From positions 1-18,494 of the forward strand of contig CAJXZI010000012.1 in assembly GCA_913063005.1 (NCBI GenBank): a stretch of DNA of 18,494 nucleotides, read 5' to 3'. The DNA comes from an uncultured Halieaceae bacterium. GTDB taxonomy: Bacteria > Pseudomonadota > Gammaproteobacteria > Pseudomonadales > Halieaceae. Of this stretch, positions 1 through 7,705 are shown one piece after another. Within the stretch, counting starts at the first letter, position 1. Each line of letters begins with the position of its first letter. A program made the translations under genes and the position numbers. The notes under the pieces were generated by a model that saw only the letters and a list, made by a program, of their open reading frames with translations, did not search any database and was not told the DNA's origin.

Positions 1-696
1 CTGCCTAAAGAGAAGCCCTACTCTCTTGCGTTCCCGGGATCGCATTGCCCCAGCTGTGGCGCAGAGATAACCGCTCTTCAGAATATCCCGGTGTTGAGTT
101 ACCTCTTTTTGCGAGGTCGCTGTGCGAACTGTGGGGTCAGGATACCCATTCACTATCCGATTATTGAGCTGCTAACGGCCATTTTATGGATTCTCTGCGG
201 ACTATCCTTCGGCGTGAGTAACGCACTTGCCGGGTCCATGCTGCTTACTGCCGTACTTATCTCACTGACGGTGATCGATTTTGATCATCAACTCCTGCCA
301 GACAGTCTCACACTGCCGCTCTTGTGGATTGGGCTACTTATTAATATCGATGGCACGTTTGTAGGGCTAGAAAGCGCCGTGCTTGGCGCGGTGTTTGGCT
401 ATCTCAGCCTCTGGTCAGTGTATTGGCTTTTCAAAATCATCACCGGAAAAGAAGGGATGGGCTACGGAGACTTTAAACTCCTGGCTGCGCTAGGTGCTTG
501 GTTTGGCCTGGCTGCATTGCCAACCATTATTCTACTGTCGTCCTTGGTAGGCGCGGTACTCGGAATAGCACTCATCGTTACAGGTCGGCAAAACCGCGAG
601 ACACCCATGCCTTTTGGGCCTTTCTTAGCCGGTGCGGGGCTCATTCACTTGTTTTACCCAAATGTGCTGATGGGCTTCATTGCAGGAGCAATTTGA
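1..696 (+). CDS. pilD: Prepilin peptidase PilD (type IV leader peptidase/N-methyltransferase), 5'-truncated by window edge
   Basis: This inner-membrane aspartyl protease cleaves the leader of type IV pilins and type II secretion pseudopilins and N-methylates the new first residue. The frame is open from base 1, so 231 C-terminal residues are visible and the start is missing. Seen: the tetracysteine zinc motif (CPSC at visible residues 16-19, CANC at 41-44); the first catalytic Asp in IDFDHQLLPD (visible residue 93); the second in GYGD (visible residue 157). The 64-residue spacing of the Asp pair equals that of Pseudomonas aeruginosa PilD (D149/D213, from memory), implying that about 56 residues lie outside the window. 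Several hydrophobic membrane segments follow the cytoplasmic cysteine domain. The stop is one base before the coaE start, so the two are probably co-transcribed, as in pilBCD-coaE loci. Confident. Confidence 0.96.
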   Translation: MPKEKPYSLAFPGSHCPSCGAEITALQNIPVLSYLFLRGRCANCGVRIPIHYPIIELLTAILWILCGLSFGVSNALAGSMLLTAVLISLTVIDFDHQLLPDSLTLPLLWIGLLINIDGTFVGLESAVLGAVFGYLSLWSVYWLFKIITGKEGMGYGDFKLLAALGAWFGLAALPTIILLSSLVGAVLGIALIVTGRQNRETPMPFGPFLAGAGLIHLFYPNVLMGFIAGAI

Positions 697-697
697 T

Positions 698-1306
698 ATG
701 CGCTCTGAGCGATACGTAGTCGGCATCACCGGTGGTATTGGTAGCGGTAAGTCCGCGGTAACCGACTACCTAGAAACAAAGGGCATTACCGTCGTTGATG
801 CCGATAAAGTTGCACGCGTTGTCGTAGAACCTGGCACGTCGGGTCTTGCCGCCATCGCCGAGCACTTTGGTCAAAACATTCTGCTCCCAAGCGGTGAACT
901 CAACAGGGCAGCGCTTCGAAAGGTGGTGTTTGATAACCCGGATCAACGCAAGGTTCTCGAAGGCATCACCCACCCTCGCATTCGAGAGGAAATCGGTCGG
1001 CAATTGAGCGAAGCGAAATCGCCTTACGTTGTTTTAGCGTCTCCGCTCTTGCTCGAATCAGGTCAAAACAGTTTTGCGGACTACGTCGTTGTCGTCGATG
1101 TTCCCGAATCAGTGCAACTGAGTAGAACGATGGCGCGAGATGACAACAGTGAGCAGCTTGTAAAGTCGATCATGGCAGCGCAGCTCGACCGCGAAACGCG
1201 GCTGTCCCGTGCTGATACATCTATAAGCAACGACGGTTCGCTTGATGAGCTGTATGCCCGCGTTGATGACCTGCACGCAGATCTTCTTGCGCGCGCAGGT
1301 GTTTGA
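698..1306 (+). CDS. coaE: Dephospho-CoA kinase
   Basis: CoaE phosphorylates the 3'-hydroxyl of dephospho-CoA using ATP, the last step of coenzyme A synthesis in the cytoplasm. The 202-residue product has the usual family length. Seen: P-loop GITGGIGSGKS at residues 9-19, the VDADKVAR motif of the substrate site, HPRIREEI, and the SPLLLESGQ segment. I chose the ATG at 698 because AGGAG at 684-688 lies 9 nt upstream; the TTG at 680 would add six unneeded residues inside pilD. Only one base separates it from the pilD stop. In many relatives yacG and sometimes zapD follow coaE; here the next gene is mutT on the other strand, 21 bp away. Confidence 0.96.
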   Translation: MRSERYVVGITGGIGSGKSAVTDYLETKGITVVDADKVARVVVEPGTSGLAAIAEHFGQNILLPSGELNRAALRKVVFDNPDQRKVLEGITHPRIREEIGRQLSEAKSPYVVLASPLLLESGQNSFADYVVVVDVPESVQLSRTMARDDNSEQLVKSIMAAQLDRETRLSRADTSISNDGSLDELYARVDDLHADLLARAGV

Positions 1307-1327
1307 AACAGCTTTCGCCTTCTTAGC

Positions 1328-1732
1328 TTAGACCGAAGCAAGTACTAACTTTACCCGAACCATGATCTCCGCATTGGCGTCAGGAACCTTGAAGTCGTCG
1401 AGCGCGGAAGCTGAAACCCAAGCAATCGGCTGACCTTCGGCGCCGTGCGGCTCGCCGGTCCATGACAGCACGCGGTGCACATCGAGAAGCACCTGCTTTT
1501 CGCCGTAATCGTGATTAACTGTCATGAGCGGAGAAGTCTCGCTGACCTCAACGCCTAACTCCTCGCGCAACTCGCGCACGAGAGCAACCTCGACCGTCTC
1601 GCCTGACTCAACCTTCCCACCCGGAAACTCCCAAAAGCCCTCGAGGTGGGTACCCTTCTGACGTCGCGCCAGCAGCACACAATGAGCGTCGTCAATCAGC
1701 ACGCCGACTGCCACGTGAATGACATCGGTCAT
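1328..1732 (-). CDS. mutT: Nudix hydrolase, 8-oxo-dGTP diphosphatase MutT
   Basis: This is likely the nucleotide pool sanitiser that hydrolyses 8-oxo-dGTP to the monophosphate, preventing A:T to C:G transversions. The 134-residue protein contains a complete Nudix box: G39, E45 and then RELREELGV (residues 53-61), giving the G-x5-E-x7-REUxEExGU pattern with the metal-binding glutamates intact. The WEFPGGK segment before it and the short length match E. coli MutT (about 129 residues). In pseudomonads the secA-linked MutT is often fused to a thiamine phosphate synthase-like domain; no such domain is present here. The ATG overlaps the argJ stop by one base (TAATG), implying translational coupling at the end of the secA-argJ-mutT unit. 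Substrate is inferred from family and position. Confidence 0.9.
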   Translation of the reverse strand: MTDVIHVAVGVLIDDAHCVLLARRQKGTHLEGFWEFPGGKVESGETVEVALVRELREELGVEVSETSPLMTVNHDYGEKQVLLDVHRVLSWTGEPHGAEGQPIAWVSASALDDFKVPDANAEIMVRVKLVLASV

Positions 1733-2928
1733 TAGGTTCGGTACTCGGCGTTGATTTTGACGTAGTCGTAAGAAAAGTCAGTGGTCCACAAGGTCGCTGA
1801 TTTATCGCCGCGTCCGAGATCGATACAGATGGTTACATCTTTGGGCGCCATCGCCGTGACACCGGCCTCTTCGGTGTAACGCTCGGCACGTGCGCCCTTC
1901 TCAGCGATCAGCACGTCGTTAAGCGAGAGTGATACGGCGTCAACATTGAGGTCTGCCACACCTGCCCTACCCACAGCGGCGAGTATACGTCCCCAGTTTG
2001 GATCAGACGCGAATAGCGCTGTCTTTACCAGCGGTGAATGCGCAACCGTACGCGCGACCTGGTCTGCTTCAGCTTCGCTATTGGCGCTTGAGACCGTGAT
2101 CTCGACGAACTTCGTCGCACCCTCGCCGTCACGCACGATATCCTGCGCAAGCTCTGTGGCCAGCTCGGTAAGGGCTGCTTGAAACGCAAGCGCTGATGCT
2201 CGATCGGTCGGCGAGATTGAGACATCCGACTGACCGGTGGCCGTAAGCGTTACCGCATCGTTGGTACTGGTATCACCGTCTACCGTGATCCGGTTGAAAC
2301 TCACATTTACGGCTGTACGCAACATACCATCGAGCATGTCTCGCGGTATGGCCGCATCGGTCGCTATAAACCCGAGCATCGTTGCCATGTTCGGCTGAAT
2401 CATTCCTGAGCCCTTGCTCATACCGACAAGCTGACAAGACCTTCCGTCTTCTAATGTCACAACTTTGCTGCGCAGTTTTGGAACAGTGTCTGTGGTCATG
2501 ATCGCTCTCGCTGCGCGCTCCCAGTTCGCAGCGCTGAGATCACTGATCGCGGCAGGCAGCGCGGACTCGACCCTGTCTACGGGAAGCACCTCACCGATAA
2601 CACCCGTGGAAAAGGGTAGTACTTGGTTTGGATTTGATTGCGTCGCTCTCGCCAGCGCCTCACAGCTCCGCTCACAGGCCGCCATCCCCGGCTCGCCCGT
2701 TCCAGCGTTCGCATTCCCTGAATTGATCAGGATGTAGCGCGCGTCGACTGTGGCGATATTGCGCTCAGCCACCAGAACAGGGGCTGCTCTAAACGCGTTT
2801 TGAGTGAAGACAGCCGCGGTCGTGCTCCCTTCTTCGATTTCGATAATCGTGAGGTCGTCGCGATCCGCGTATTTGATTCCTGCCTGCGTAACCCCGAGCC
2901 GAATGCCCGGGATAGATAGCTCGCTCAT
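1732..2928 (-). CDS. argJ: Glutamate N-acetyltransferase / amino-acid acetyltransferase ArgJ
   Basis: ArgJ transfers the acetyl group from N-acetylornithine to glutamate (and, in bifunctional forms, from acetyl-CoA), recycling acetyl in arginine synthesis. It is made as a precursor that cleaves itself at an Ala-Thr bond. Seen: KGSGMIQPNMATMLGF with the A182/T183 cleavage site (the Thr becomes the N-terminal nucleophile), the PFSTGVIGE oxyanion segment, NSGNANAGTG, and the canonical C-terminus KINAEYRT. I take the ATG at 2928 (398 residues), two bases after the secA stop; a GTG at 2952 would add eight residues overlapping secA. Whether it is mono- or bifunctional cannot be told from the sequence. 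Confidence 0.95.
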   Translation of the reverse strand: MSELSIPGIRLGVTQAGIKYADRDDLTIIEIEEGSTTAAVFTQNAFRAAPVLVAERNIATVDARYILINSGNANAGTGEPGMAACERSCEALARATQSNPNQVLPFSTGVIGEVLPVDRVESALPAAISDLSAANWERAARAIMTTDTVPKLRSKVVTLEDGRSCQLVGMSKGSGMIQPNMATMLGFIATDAAIPRDMLDGMLRTAVNVSFNRITVDGDTSTNDAVTLTATGQSDVSISPTDRASALAFQAALTELATELAQDIVRDGEGATKFVEITVSSANSEAEADQVARTVAHSPLVKTALFASDPNWGRILAAVGRAGVADLNVDAVSLSLNDVLIAEKGARAERYTEEAGVTAMAPKDVTICIDLGRGDKSATLWTTDFSYDYVKINAEYRT

Positions 2929-2930
2929 AC

Positions 2931-5681
2931 TCAGCTGAGTGCTCCGCAACACTGTTTGTACTTTTTACCGCTGCCACAGGGACACGGATCGTTCCGTCCC
3001 ACCTTGGGTTCGTCGCGGACCACCTGTGCTACCGGTGGTTGCGGCGCGCGTGGTAAAGGCGGCTGTCCCTCTGAGGATTGACCCGCTGTGGATTCTCCCG
3101 CTTCGTTTTCACCCTCGGGCAAGGCCGATGCTTGTGCGTGCTGGAAAGCTAGCTGCTGACGGGCGGCTTCGTCACGACGGCGACGCTCGATTTCTTCAGC
3201 CTCGTCTTTTCGCTGAATCTGCAAGTGACTCAGAATACGAACGACGTCGCCTTTCAATCGCTCGAGCAGGGACTGGAAGAGCTCGAAGGCTTCGCGCTTG
3301 TATTCCTGCTTAGGATTCTTGTTAGCGTAGGCACGCAAGTGAATACCCTGACGCAATTGGTCCATGGTCTGGAGGTGTTCCTTCCACAGACCGTCGAGCA
3401 CCTGCAGCATGACCTGCTTCTCGATCTGACGCATCGCCTCGCCCACCATGGCGCCCTTTTCGTCATAGGCGCTCTGAACCGCGTCGACAATACGCTCGCG
3501 CAAGGTCTCCTCGTGCAGATTGTTGTCTTCTGACAGCCACGTTGCTATCGGCAAATCAATCGCAAAATCTGCCTTCAAGTGACGCTCAAGACCCTCGATA
3601 TCCCACTGCTCTTCAACACTCATAGGCGGAATAAAACGATCAATCCCCTCGTGAACGACGTCGGCGCGGATAGCAGTAATGGTTTCAGCCATATCCTCAC
3701 CATCCAGCAGCTGATCGCGTTGCTTGTAGATAATCTGCCGCTGATCGTTGGCAACATCATCGTACTCGAGGAGCTGCTTACGAATATCGAAGTTACGACC
3801 TTCCACCTTGCGCTGAGCACGCTCAATCGACTTGGTGACCATGCCGCTCTCAATGGCCTCACCACGCTCCATGCCGACCTTCTGCATGATGCCGGCCATA
3901 TTACCCATAAAGATGCGCATCAGATTATCTTCGAGCGAGATGTAGAAACGAGAGGCACCCGGGTCACCCTGACGGCCGGCACGCCCTCGAAGCTGGTTAT
4001 CGATGCGACGAGATTCGTGACGCTCAGTGCCCAAAATGTGAAGACCACCCGCATCGAGTACCGCTTGATGACGCTCTTCCCACGCAGTGCGCGCTGCATC
4101 ACGCTCTACTTCATTATCCAGTGTCGCAAGCTCCGCCTCGAGATTACCACCGAGGACAATATCGGTTCCCCGACCGGCCATGTTAGTCGCAATCGTCACC
4201 ACACCCGGACGACCCGCTTGCGCGATAATCTCGGCTTCCTGCTCGTGGTATTTCGCATTCAGTACTTTGTGCTCAATGCCCGCCGTTTTGAAGTAGGCCG
4301 AGAGTTCCTCAGATGTTTCGACAGACGCCGTACCGACCAGAACCGGCGCTTGCTTCTCGATGATGCGCTTAGTTTCATCAACGATGGCCTCAAGCTTCTC
4401 TTCCTGCGACATGAATACGAGATCGTTCATATCGAGGCGCTTCATCGGAATATTGGTCGGAATCACCACACATTCGAGTCCGTAAATCTGACGGAACTCG
4501 AACGCTTCCGTATCGGCTGTCCCTGTCATGCCACTAAGCTTGTCGTAAAGACGGAAATAGTTCTGGAAAGTGGTCGAGGCCATGGTTTGGCTCTCGGCCT
4601 GAATATTGACGTTTTCTTTTGCTTCGATAGCCTGATGAAGGCCTTCGGATAGACGCCGGCCGGGCATGGTTCGACCCGTGTGCTCGTCAATCAGAACAAC
4701 TTGACCGTCCTGAACAATGTATTCGACATTACGGTGAAAGAGGTTGTGCGCACGAAGCGCCGAATTCACGTGATGCAACAAATTGAGATTCGTCGATGCA
4801 TACAAAGAGTCATCGGCCGCTAGCAACTTCTCGTCGATCAACATCGTCTCGATAAGCTCGTGACCGTCCTCGGTCAGCTCAACGCTCCGCTGCTTCTCGT
4901 CAATAACAAAGTGCCCGTCTTCCGCTTCTTCGTCGGTGCGTACAGACAGCTTCGGGATCAGCTTATTGATCTTGCGGTAGAGCTCCGAGCTATCCTCGGC
5001 GGCACCCGAGATAATCAGGGGCGTTCGCGCTTCGTCAATCAGAATCGAGTCAACCTCATCGACAATGGCAAAGGCCAGTGAGCCCTGCATCTTGTCGTTC
5101 ATGCTGAATGCCATGTTATCGCGCAGATAGTCAAAGCCGAATTCGTTGTTAGTGCCGTAGACGATGTCAGCGGCGTAAGCTACCCGCTTCTCTTCCTGGG
5201 ATTGCCCGGCGCGAATTACACCCACTTCAAGCCCAAGGAAGTTATAGAGCTTACCCATCCAAGCCGCGTCTCGAGACGCTAGATAGTCGTTAACCGTAAT
5301 AAGGTGAACGCTATTTCCAGAGAGTGCGTTGAGGTAGGCAGGAAGTGTTGCCACCAAAGTTTTACCCTCGCCGGTACGCATCTCAGCAACATTGCCCTCG
5401 TGGAGCACAACGCCACCAATCAGCTGCACATCGAAGTGGCGCATACCCATTGCGCGGACGCCACCTTCACGAACAACCGCGAAAGCCTCGGGTAGCAATG
5501 CGTCGAGAGACTCGCCGTTTTGAAAGCGCTCCTTGAACTCAAGGGTTTTTGCACGCAACGCTTCGTCGTCTAGCGCCTGCATGCTCTCTTCGAGTGCATT
5601 AATCTTTTTTACAGTCTTCTTGATTCGGCGCAGCACTCTGTCGTTGCGCGAGCCGAATATCATCTTCAGCGGATTAGCCAT
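2931..5681 (-). CDS. secA: Preprotein translocase ATPase SecA
   Basis: SecA is the motor that drives unfolded preproteins through SecYEG at the inner membrane using ATP. The 916-residue product is of normal length. Seen in order: N-terminal FGSRNDRVLRRI; Walker A MRTGEGKT (residues 101-108); the DEVD box within IVDEVDSILIDEARTP near residue 210; TNMAGRGTDIVLGGN; the second nucleotide-fold motif RIDNQLRGRAGRQGDPGAS; and a C-terminal zinc/SecB-binding tail with Cys 900, 902, 911 and 912. The ATG at 5681 matches the family N-terminus, with GGAAA as a weak Shine-Dalgarno. It follows the M23 peptidase gene by 82 bp and argJ follows 2 nt after its stop. I found no convincing own promoter in the 82-bp spacer. 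Confidence 0.98.
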   Translation of the reverse strand: MANPLKMIFGSRNDRVLRRIKKTVKKINALEESMQALDDEALRAKTLEFKERFQNGESLDALLPEAFAVVREGGVRAMGMRHFDVQLIGGVVLHEGNVAEMRTGEGKTLVATLPAYLNALSGNSVHLITVNDYLASRDAAWMGKLYNFLGLEVGVIRAGQSQEEKRVAYAADIVYGTNNEFGFDYLRDNMAFSMNDKMQGSLAFAIVDEVDSILIDEARTPLIISGAAEDSSELYRKINKLIPKLSVRTDEEAEDGHFVIDEKQRSVELTEDGHELIETMLIDEKLLAADDSLYASTNLNLLHHVNSALRAHNLFHRNVEYIVQDGQVVLIDEHTGRTMPGRRLSEGLHQAIEAKENVNIQAESQTMASTTFQNYFRLYDKLSGMTGTADTEAFEFRQIYGLECVVIPTNIPMKRLDMNDLVFMSQEEKLEAIVDETKRIIEKQAPVLVGTASVETSEELSAYFKTAGIEHKVLNAKYHEQEAEIIAQAGRPGVVTIATNMAGRGTDIVLGGNLEAELATLDNEVERDAARTAWEERHQAVLDAGGLHILGTERHESRRIDNQLRGRAGRQGDPGASRFYISLEDNLMRIFMGNMAGIMQKVGMERGEAIESGMVTKSIERAQRKVEGRNFDIRKQLLEYDDVANDQRQIIYKQRDQLLDGEDMAETITAIRADVVHEGIDRFIPPMSVEEQWDIEGLERHLKADFAIDLPIATWLSEDNNLHEETLRERIVDAVQSAYDEKGAMVGEAMRQIEKQVMLQVLDGLWKEHLQTMDQLRQGIHLRAYANKNPKQEYKREAFELFQSLLERLKGDVVRILSHLQIQRKDEAEEIERRRRDEAARQQLAFQHAQASALPEGENEAGESTAGQSSEGQPPLPRAPQPPVAQVVRDEPKVGRNDPCPCGSGKKYKQCCGALS

Positions 5682-5701
5682 GGTGTTTCCAAGTAAATTC
5701 T

Positions 5702-5766
5702 TAAGGTCGTTAGTGTGAACTGCGAGAGTTGCCAGTGAACATCACCAGCATGCAGAAATGACCTTA
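5702..5766 (-). repeat. Inverted repeat TAAGGTC / GACCTTA flanking the secA leader
   Basis: The 7-bp arms lie at 5760-5766 (overlapping the M23 stop codon and the SD-like AAGG) and at 5702-5708 (just before the secA ribosome binding site), with a 51-nt loop. On the transcript they could pair. The loop contains two GTTCAC hexamers 20 bp apart and a small GTGA-TGT-TCAC hairpin. No U-tract follows, so this is not a terminator. Function is unproven. Confidence 0.3.
5710..5751 (-). CDS. Possible 13-residue leader ORF upstream of secA
   Basis: An ATG at 5751 opens a 13-codon frame ending in TAA at 5710, which is 28 nt before the secA start. An AAGG overlapping the M23 stop codon lies about 10 nt upstream of the ATG. 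It has no family resemblance and is far too short to be SecM. It is noted because E. coli secA is controlled by translation of an upstream gene and because the spacer can fold (see the inverted repeat 5702-5766). Chance occurrence is quite possible. Confidence 0.15.
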   Translation of the reverse strand: MLVMFTGNSRSSH

Positions 5767-6693
5767 GTTAGGCGTTCGGCGGAGGTAGCTTGCCGGGTCG
5801 ACAGGTCGCCCGTTCTTATGCACCTCGAAGTGGACGTGAGGACCGGTTGACCGGCCACTGTTTCCCATCAAGGCGACCACGTCACCACGGCGGACCATAT
5901 CGCCGACTTTGACAAGGTTTTCTTGATTGTGAGCATAGCGCGTAATAACACCATCACCGTGCGCAACTTCGACCATCTTGCCGTAGCCGTAACGCTCACC
6001 ACTCCAGCTAACGACGCCGCTCGCAACAGCAACAATGTCAGAACCTTCGCGGCCCGCAAAGTCGATGCCTTCGTGCCAGGCTTTTTTGCCGCTGAACGGA
6101 TCGATTCGCGAACCGAAATGCGAGGACAACCAACCCGACAAGATCGGCTTACCCGCAGGCGTTGCATCTTCACGCACTTGCTCGCCCTGAATCAGCTCAG
6201 AGAGAATATCGAGCTGCACTTCGCGGTCATCAAGCGCCGTACTCAAGGCAAACAACTCACCTTCAAGCGCAGGTATCAACTCACGTGCATCTTCTTGCGA
6301 GGTCATCAACGGGCCACCCAGTGCAGGGGCCATGTTGAAATCAAATTCACCGGGCTCGAGCCCAGCGCTTTGGGTAAGGTTCATACCGACCGCATCGAGG
6401 CGCGTCACACGCGACTGTAACTCGGCGAGCAATAGCGTCATTGACTCGAGACGACGCTCCGCCTCAACCGCCATATCTGCAAGCGCTTCTGCGCGCTCAC
6501 GCGCTTCCTCAGCGGCAAGCGTCTCTTCAGCGGCCTCCGCCTTTGCTACGCCCTTTCTGACACCAAACTCATAGCTTAGACCCGCCAGCGATACTGGTAG
6601 GCCAATCAAGAAAGCTGAGACAACAACGCGCGTCCACCGCCCAAGCTCGACGGTTTTCGAAGGTCCTTCGTTGTTGATGAGGATGAATTTCAC
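5764..6693 (-). CDS. Membrane-anchored M23 (LytM-type) peptidoglycan endopeptidase
   Basis: This is a zinc endopeptidase expected to cleave peptide cross-links in periplasmic peptidoglycan. The 309 residues read as a short cytoplasmic start, one membrane segment (about residues 21-42), an Ala/Glu-rich coiled coil (about 46-105), a linker, and a C-terminal M23 domain (about 185-303). The LytM zinc ligands H207, D211 and H288 and the catalytic His residues H255 and H286 are all present, unlike the degenerate activators EnvC and NlpD, so it should be enzymatically active. The GTG start at 6693 is the first possible one: an in-frame stop lies upstream and no other start intervenes; its Shine-Dalgarno is weak. 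It sits between lpxC and secA, where E. coli has secM and where Pseudomonas also has an M23 gene. Exact substrate bond is unknown. Confidence 0.9.
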   Translation of the reverse strand: MKFILINNEGPSKTVELGRWTRVVVSAFLIGLPVSLAGLSYEFGVRKGVAKAEAAEETLAAEEARERAEALADMAVEAERRLESMTLLLAELQSRVTRLDAVGMNLTQSAGLEPGEFDFNMAPALGGPLMTSQEDARELIPALEGELFALSTALDDREVQLDILSELIQGEQVREDATPAGKPILSGWLSSHFGSRIDPFSGKKAWHEGIDFAGREGSDIVAVASGVVSWSGERYGYGKMVEVAHGDGVITRYAHNQENLVKVGDMVRRGDVVALMGNSGRSTGPHVHFEVHKNGRPVDPASYLRRTPN

Positions 6694-6723
6694 GTGGCAG
6701 CCAGTGCAACTTTTAGTCGCGAC

Positions 6724-6751
6724 ACTATGCCAGAGTTACGGTTTGGGTGAA
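6724..6751 (-). promoter_or_regulatory. Candidate sigma70 promoter for the M23 peptidase–secA unit
   Basis: On the minus strand a -35-like TTCACC (6746-6751; 4/6 to consensus) is followed after 16 bp by CATAGT (6724-6729; 4/6), preceded by an extended -10 TGG. A start near 6717 would leave a leader of about 24 nt before the GTG of the peptidase. The match is only moderate. Confidence 0.3.
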
Positions 6752-6759
6752 AGTATTCG

Positions 6760-6778
6760 GCGGCGGGTGGCCCGTCGC
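6760..6778 (-). other. GC-rich imperfect hairpin just after lpxC
   Basis: Arms GCGACGGG and CCCGCCGC (one mismatch, 3-nt loop) begin a few bases after the lpxC stop. No run of U follows on the minus strand, so it is not a canonical intrinsic terminator. It could stabilise the lpxC 3' end or attenuate read-through into the peptidase gene. Confidence 0.35.
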
Positions 6779-6784
6779 TCAAGA

Positions 6785-7705
6785 TTAGGCGGGTGCGTAG
6801 GTGAGAAACGGCTGCTGGTACGAGATCGGCGCATCATCCAAATCTTCAAACGTCACCATCTCCCAAGCGTCTTTATCAGCGATTAGCGTGCGGAGCGCTA
6901 AGTTGTTGAGCGCATGACCTGACTTGAACGCTTGGTATTCGCCAATGAGGCTGTAACCCAACAAATAAAGGTCGCCGATCGCATCGAGAACCTTATGCTT
7001 CACAAACTCGTCTTCGTAGCGAAGACCGTCGTTGTTCAGCACTTTGTAATCGTCGATCACAATCGCGTTGTCCATACTGCCGCCGCGTGCGAGACCCTTG
7101 GAACGCAGATACTCGATTTCCTCAACAAAGCCAAAGGTTCGAGCGCGGCTAATCTCGCGAACAAAGGAGGTCGTCGAGAAATCAATTTCCGTTGTGGCTG
7201 CGCGGTGTCTGAAGACCGGATGATCGAAATCGATGCCAAATGAGATTTTGAAACCCTCTAGCGGCAGGAACTTGGCGCTCTTATCACCGTCAGTCACGGT
7301 CACTTCACGCTTCACACGAATAAACTTTTTCGCCGCGTGCTGCTCGACGACGCCTGCCGACTGAAGCAAAAAAACAAAAGGCGCTGCACTGCCGTCCATG
7401 ATGGGAATTTCAGGGGCAGTCACGTCAACGTACGCATTATCAACACCCAGGCCCGCCATCGCAGATAGCAGGTGTTCAATCGTCGATACGCGTGCTTCGT
7501 TGTGAATGAGGCAAGTCGACAGCGTTGTCTCACCAACCAGATCGGCACGAGCGGGGATCTCGGCCACGGGGTTCAGGTCGGTTCGACGAAACACAATACC
7601 CGTATCCACAGGTGCCGGGGACAGTGTCAGTAACACCTTCTCACCTGTGTGCAAGCCGACACCAGTCGCCTTGATCGAGTTTCGCAATGTTCGCTGTCGT
7701 ATCAT
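6785..7705 (-). CDS. lpxC: UDP-3-O-acyl-N-acetylglucosamine deacetylase LpxC
   Basis: LpxC is the zinc enzyme that removes the acetyl group from UDP-3-O-acyl-GlcNAc, the committed step of lipid A synthesis in the cytoplasm. The 306-residue product equals the family length (E. coli 305). Seen: E77 and H78 in STIEHLLSAM, H237 and D241 in KHKVLDAIGD, and H264 in KSGHALNN, matching the E. coli zinc and catalytic residues with an offset of one. The N-terminus MIRQRTLRNSIKATGVGLHTG fixes the ATG at 7705 rather than the GTG at 7729; AAGG lies 7 nt upstream. The start codon overlaps the stop of a 19-codon upstream frame as ATGA. It lies 102 bp after ftsZ. Confidence 0.98.
   Translation of the reverse strand: MIRQRTLRNSIKATGVGLHTGEKVLLTLSPAPVDTGIVFRRTDLNPVAEIPARADLVGETTLSTCLIHNEARVSTIEHLLSAMAGLGVDNAYVDVTAPEIPIMDGSAAPFVFLLQSAGVVEQHAAKKFIRVKREVTVTDGDKSAKFLPLEGFKISFGIDFDHPVFRHRAATTEIDFSTTSFVREISRARTFGFVEEIEYLRSKGLARGGSMDNAIVIDDYKVLNNDGLRYEDEFVKHKVLDAIGDLYLLGYSLIGEYQAFKSGHALNNLALRTLIADKDAWEMVTFEDLDDAPISYQQPFLTYAPA

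Noticed and set aside
3579..4652. A 357-codon open frame on the plus strand inside secA
   Set aside because: It lies fully antisense to well-conserved SecA motifs, its translation shows no recognisable domain, and open antisense frames are common opposite biased codons.
5764..5830. SecM-like translation arrest sequence at the C-terminus of the gene upstream of secA
   Set aside because: The M23 protein ends in ASYLRRTPN and has nothing like the SecM WI...GIRAGP arrest motif.
5923..6420. A 165-codon plus-strand frame inside the M23 gene (and similar ones at 8409-8885 and 10515-11054)
   Set aside because: These are antisense shadows of confidently assigned genes and show no family features or ribosome sites of their own.
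7368..7374. Run of seven T residues in the lpxC coding strand as a possible slippage site
   Set aside because: The reading frame is intact and matches LpxC on both sides; no downstream structure or alternative-frame product of interest was seen.
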